Positions 60,981 to 64,000 of a DNA stretch of 64,000 nucleotides are shown piece by piece; the stretch's first letter is position 1; every line of letters begins with the position of its first letter. This DNA comes from Citricoccus zhacaiensis. Lineage in GTDB: Bacteria > Actinomycetota > Actinomycetes > Actinomycetales > Micrococcaceae. The DNA is taken from positions 62,001-126,000 of the forward strand of contig NZ_BMLQ01000005.1 in the NCBI RefSeq assembly GCF_014645315.1, written 5' to 3'. Both the position numbers and the translations under genes were made by a program. The notes beneath the pieces are model-generated. The model was not told where the DNA came from, searched no databases, and worked only from the letters and a program-made list of their open reading frames with translations.

Positions 60981-61346
60981 ATGAGTGACAAGCTAGAGCT
61001 CACAGAGGGCCTGGAAACGTTCGAGAAGGCCGCCCGTGACTCCGGTGACTCCGGAGAGCTGCTGGTCATCGAGGTACAGAACCTCGAGAAGGCGGTCGTC
61101 TCGCTGAAGGAGACCTTCAAGGGCTCCGGTGCCAATGCCTACAACAACTTCATGGTCAAGGTCAACGAGTGCCAGGGCACCCTGGTCGAGGCCTTGTCCC
61201 TGATCAACGCCGGCCAGGGCGAACTGTACAAGGCGTACAGCATCTCCGAGGAGACCACGGTGGACGACGCCAACGCCGCCGGCGGCGACAACCTCGAGCT
61301 CTCCTGGGGCGGCACCGGTGGCGGTGGCGGCGGTTCCATGGCCTGA
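60981..61346 (+). CDS. WXG100-like (Esx) secreted protein with FxG variant
   Basis: A 121-residue helical protein. F46-K-G48 stands where WXG is usual, between two helices, and Y86-S-I-S-E90 is a YxxxE secretion signal right after helix 2. A Gly-rich tail (GGTGGGGGGSMA) ends it. ATG 60981 has AAGGGG as ribosome site; ATG 60975 is also possible. It is the expected small substrate of EccC, forming a dimer with a partner (likely the next gene). No signal peptide. Confidence 0.85.
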   Translation: MSDKLELTEGLETFEKAARDSGDSGELLVIEVQNLEKAVVSLKETFKGSGANAYNNFMVKVNECQGTLVEALSLINAGQGELYKAYSISEETTVDDANAAGGDNLELSWGGTGGGGGGSMA

Positions 61347-61408
61347 TCTTCCCCGTCTCGCCTTCCGTCCGAGCGGTATCGCCCGCTGGATCTTCACTGC
61401 CACACCCA

Positions 61409-61436
61409 CTTCAGATTTCGCCCTTCAGATTTCGCC
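61409..61436 (+). repeat. Tandem 14-bp repeat between the esx genes
   Basis: CTTCAGATTTCGCC occurs twice head to tail (61409-61422, 61423-61436). It is AT-richer than the flanks and lies 30 bp before the second esx gene. It could be a slipped duplication or a double binding site. Confidence 0.5.
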
Positions 61437-61466
61437 GGGACACCCGGACCCCGAAAGGACTAGACC

Positions 61467-61766
61467 ATGGTTATCAAGTATGACGCCGGAGCATCAGCCG
61501 CCTACGAGTGGGAGGTCGGCCAGATCGCCGACCGCATCGAGGGCATCCTGGGCGACCGCGAGCAGCAGAAGGCCTACGTGGAGGAGAACTACGAGGCCAC
61601 CAACACCTCGGAGGACCTCTCCGCCGTGGAGGCCAAGTGGCTCAACGCCTGCGAGCAGGTCCGCGACCTCGTCCGCGAGGCCAAGAGCCTCATGGAGAAG
61701 AACGATGTCACCGCTTCGGAAGCCGCTCGCGCGGCCGGTGTCGCCGTCGGCGGCATGGGCGGCTGA
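61467..61766 (+). CDS. Second Esx-like helical protein, WXG100-like partner
   Basis: A 99-residue protein without signal peptide. Two helices are predicted (residues ~15-48 and ~50-78). The usual WXG is absent; KWLNACEQ at 57-64 has the only internal Trp of the second helix, and YVEEN (37-41) is near the turn. The Gly-rich tail (GVAVGGMGG) resembles that of the first esx gene. AAAGGA at 61454-61459 precedes ATG 61467. It is probably the heterodimer partner of the upstream protein; the fold is inferred from length, helices and location. Confidence 0.72.
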   Translation: MVIKYDAGASAAYEWEVGQIADRIEGILGDREQQKAYVEENYEATNTSEDLSAVEAKWLNACEQVRDLVREAKSLMEKNDVTASEAARAAGVAVGGMGG

Positions 61767-61798
61767 CCACAGCTGACGCGCCCCTTGTGGCGTGGCAT

Positions 61799-61831
61799 CA
61801 GGGGGCCGGTCCACGTGGGGCCGGCCCCCTG
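61799..61831 (+). terminator. Terminator hairpin after the esx genes
   Basis: An 11-bp perfect stem CAGGGGGCCGG / CCGGCCCCCTG with an 11-nt loop, which can itself pair, starts 33 bp after the second esx stop. Confidence 0.75.
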
Positions 61832-61985
61832 GACGTTAACGAGTCGACGTGACGTCCAGGGCAGGTCACGCGTCCGCCGGAAACGTGCATTCCATCACGC
61901 CACTCATGCGTATTCCGGAGGCATCGGTAGAATGGTCCGCTGGTGGCCTGCCCGCCACCGCCGAGCCCAGCCGATTGGACGACCA

Positions 61986-63383
61986 GTGACCTCTGCCCCC
62001 ACCCGCCCCCTCCGCCTCGCCATCATCGGTGCCGGACCGGCCGGCGTGTATACGGCAGACCTGCTGACCAAGGCCGAACGTGACTTCGAGGTCAGCATCG
62101 ACCTCTTCGACCGCTACCCGGCTCCCTACGGACTCATCCGCTATGGCGTGGCCCCGGACCACCCGAGGATCAAGGGCATCGTCAAGGCCCTGCACAAGGT
62201 CATGGACCGCGGGGACATCCGCTTCCTCGGCGGCGTGGACTTCGGCACCGACCTCACCCTGGAGGACCTGCGCGAGCACTATGACGCCATCGTCTTCTCC
62301 ACCGGGGCCGTCCGGGACGCAGACCTGCCCGTTCCCGGCGTGGACCTCGAGGGTTCCTTCGGCGGCGCAGACTTCGTCTCCTGGTATGACGGCCATCCGG
62401 ACGTACCGCGCCAGTGGCCGTTGACCGCGAAGGAGGTCGCGGTGATCGGCAACGGCAATGTGGCCCTGGATGTGGCCCGCATGCTCTCCAAGCATGCCGA
62501 CGACCTACTGGTCACCGAGATCCCGGAGAACGTCTACGAGGGGCTCAAGGCCTCCCCGGTCACGGACGTGCACGTCTTCGGCCGCCGCGGGCCCGCCCAG
62601 GTGAAGTTCACCCCGCTGGAGCTGCGCGAGCTGGCGCACTCCAAGGACGTGGACATCGTGCTGTATCCGGAGGACTTCGAGTTCGATGAGGCCTCGGAGC
62701 AGTTGGCAGCGACGAACAACCAGGTCAAGACCATGGTCGGCACCCTGACCAACTGGCTCGTCGAGGACCAGGACTCCGGCGCCTCGCGCCGCCTGCACCT
62801 GCACTTCCTGCAGCAGCCGGTAGAGATTCTCGGCGGCGAGGGGGACGAGGCCGGCCAGGTCGCCGGCCTGCGGATGGAGCGCATGGAGCTGGACGGCACC
62901 GGCAATGTCAAGGGTACGGGCGAGTACATCGACTACCCGGTCCAGGCCGTGTACCGGGCCATCGGCTACCACGGTTCCCCCGTGCCCGGGCTCGGCTATG
63001 ACGAGCGCAAGGGGGTCATCCCCAACGACGCCGGCCGCATCCTGGACGAGAACGGCATCCCGGTGCCCGGCCTGTATGCCTCCGGCTGGATCAAGCGCGG
63101 CCCGGTGGGCCTGATCGGCCACACCAAGGGCGACGCCCTGGAGACCATCGGCTGCATGCTCGAGGACCAGCCGGACCTGTGGTCTGCGGCGAACCCGGAC
63201 GAGCAGGCGGTCATCGACCTGCTGGAATCGCGCGGCATCGAATACACCACCTGGGAGGGTTGGCTGAAGTTGGACGAGCACGAGCTCGGCCTCGGTGCCA
63301 CCGCCACCGGCTCCGGTCCCGTGCAGCGCGAGCGCGTCAAAGTGGTTCCCCGTGAGGACATGACCCGCATCAGCCGCGGCTGA
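61986..63383 (+). CDS. fprA: Ferredoxin-NADP+ reductase, FprA type (adrenodoxin-reductase-like)
   Basis: A 465-residue flavoprotein. IIGAGPAGVYTADLL is the FAD site (residues ~14-28), VIGNGNVALDVARML the NADP site (~153), FGRRGPAQVKFTPLELRELA the typical Arg-rich NADP motif, and ASGWIKRGPVGLIGHTKGDALETIG the C-terminal FAD motif. It transfers electrons between NADPH and ferredoxin. GTG 61986 is chosen because the family starts just before RLAIIGAG; the frame runs up to 61785 but only through the terminator. It overlaps the next gene by 1 bp. Confidence 0.93.
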   Translation: MTSAPTRPLRLAIIGAGPAGVYTADLLTKAERDFEVSIDLFDRYPAPYGLIRYGVAPDHPRIKGIVKALHKVMDRGDIRFLGGVDFGTDLTLEDLREHYDAIVFSTGAVRDADLPVPGVDLEGSFGGADFVSWYDGHPDVPRQWPLTAKEVAVIGNGNVALDVARMLSKHADDLLVTEIPENVYEGLKASPVTDVHVFGRRGPAQVKFTPLELRELAHSKDVDIVLYPEDFEFDEASEQLAATNNQVKTMVGTLTNWLVEDQDSGASRRLHLHFLQQPVEILGGEGDEAGQVAGLRMERMELDGTGNVKGTGEYIDYPVQAVYRAIGYHGSPVPGLGYDERKGVIPNDAGRILDENGIPVPGLYASGWIKRGPVGLIGHTKGDALETIGCMLEDQPDLWSAANPDEQAVIDLLESRGIEYTTWEGWLKLDEHELGLGATATGSGPVQRERVKVVPREDMTRISRG

Positions 63384-64000
63384 TGGCGCGGCTGCTCGCA
63401 GACCTCACCCCTCTGCGGGTCAGCCCCGCCTACCGGCGGCTCTGGATCGGGAACTCGCTCTCGGCAGTCGGCACGCAACTGACCCTCGTCGCGGTCAGCC
63501 TCGAGGTCTTCCACCTCACCGGTTCATCGCTGGCCGTCGGGATGCTGGGCGCGTTCGCCCTGGTGCCATTGGTGGTGGCCGGGCTCTATGGCGGGGCGGT
63601 GGCCGACCACGTGGACCGGCGCAAGCTCGCCCTGGCCTCCTCCTCCGTGCTGTGGCTGACCGCCGTCCTGATCGCGGCCCAGGCCTGGCTGGGGCTGGAG
63701 AACGTGTGGGTGCTGTACGTGCTGGTGGCCGTCCATTCCGGAGCCTCCGGCATCAATCAGCCCACCCGCGGGGCCATCATCCCCGCACTCGTGGGCCTCA
63801 AATTGCTGCCGGCCGCCAACGCCCTGAACATGATGACGTTCTCGGTGGCCATGATGGTCGGGCCGCTGTTCGCCGGCGTCCTGGTGGCCCAGGTGGGCTA
63901 TGCCTGGACGTACTCCGTGGACGTGGTGACCTTCCTGGCTGCTCTCTATGCCGTGTGGCGCCTGCCCTCCCTGCCGCCGCAGCGGCAGGACGGTGAGGAG
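63383..64000 (+). CDS. MFS transporter (EntS-like), 3' end outside window
   Basis: The reading frame from ATG 63383 (TGATG overlap with fprA) stays open to the end of the window, ~206 residues. MARLLADLTPLRVSPAYRRLWIGNSLSAVGTQLTLVAVSLEVF is the typical MFS_3/EntS start (LxxPxYRRLWxGxxxSxxG), and GGAVADHVDRRKLALASS is the loop 2-3 motif. Around six helices are visible. Such transporters export siderophores or drugs; substrate unknown. Coupled to fprA by overlap. Confidence 0.88.
   Translation, partial: MARLLADLTPLRVSPAYRRLWIGNSLSAVGTQLTLVAVSLEVFHLTGSSLAVGMLGAFALVPLVVAGLYGGAVADHVDRRKLALASSSVLWLTAVLIAAQAWLGLENVWVLYVLVAVHSGASGINQPTRGAIIPALVGLKLLPAANALNMMTFSVAMMVGPLFAGVLVAQVGYAWTYSVDVVTFLAALYAVWRLPSLPPQRQDGEE

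Noticed and set aside
1-64000. Search for tRNA, rRNA, CRISPR, insertion sequences or prophage
   Set aside because: No tRNA cloverleaf, rRNA segment, spaced direct repeats of CRISPR type, transposase or integrase gene was recognised by eye; small RNA genes could still be missed.

Overview
The window is high-GC DNA with dense, overlapping genes of an actinobacterium. The gene content points to Micrococcales and most likely Micrococcaceae (Micrococcus/Citricoccus/Kocuria/Arthrobacter relatives). Supporting signs are a BldC-like regulator next to the tiny ribosomal protein bS22, menaquinone as the quinone, a Resistance-like (system II) cytochrome c maturation cluster, an ESX-type type VII secretion locus, and many promoters whose -10 box lies 6-7 nt from the start codon (leaderless mRNAs). 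The genus is an inference. No rRNA, tRNA, CRISPR array, insertion sequence or prophage was seen. No stretch longer than about 300 bases lacks a gene.

Layout. 1-2.1 kb: end of an exopolyphosphatase gene, a TIM-barrel isomerase and proC. 2.1-4.3 kb: potassium uptake trkA/trkH (minus). 4.5-7.6 kb: acuC-type deacetylase, BldC-like regulator, bS22, a glutaredoxin-like protein and Rex. 7.6-13.6 kb: a membrane protein, a histidine phosphatase and the cytochrome c maturation cluster tlpA/resA-ccdA-resB-ccsB. 13.6-16.6 kb: a minus-strand trio (lipoprotein, WXG-headed DUF1023-like alpha/beta hydrolase, EspC-like helical protein) that looks like a type VII secretion substrate locus. 16.7-21.4 kb: small membrane proteins, menA, menE, a GNAT gene and menB. 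21.5-29.2 kb: an MHS-family transporter, a tyrosine phosphatase, and a PadR-ABC-FtsX export module with a near-ideal PadR palindrome. 29.2-34 kb: oligopeptidase B, an SDR and a purine permease. 34.2-39 kb: livGFHMK branched-chain amino-acid-type ABC operon with an elaborate promoter. 39.1-42.2 kb: MFS, PAP2 and a SUKH-like protein. 42.2-51.8 kb: menC, phoX (behind four 11-bp PHO-box repeats), menD, menF, a menaquinone-type prenyl reductase and a polyprenyl synthase. 51.8-61.8 kb: HIT, SUKH, RarD and the secretion core eccC / MinD-like ATPase / eccD / small membrane protein on the minus strand, with two esx-like genes divergent on the plus strand. 62-64 kb: fprA-type ferredoxin-NADP reductase and the start of an MFS gene.

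How it fits together. Menaquinone synthesis (menA, B, C, D, E, F, polyprenyl synthase, prenyl reductase; menG is not here), cytochrome c maturation and Rex form a respiratory theme. The most interesting observation is that the identical palindrome ATGGGGA-N4-TCCCCAT occurs just upstream of the hydrolase trio and in the divergent promoter region of the type VII secretion genes 44 kb away. This suggests one regulon of secretion machine plus an unlinked candidate lipolytic substrate with a lipoprotein partner.
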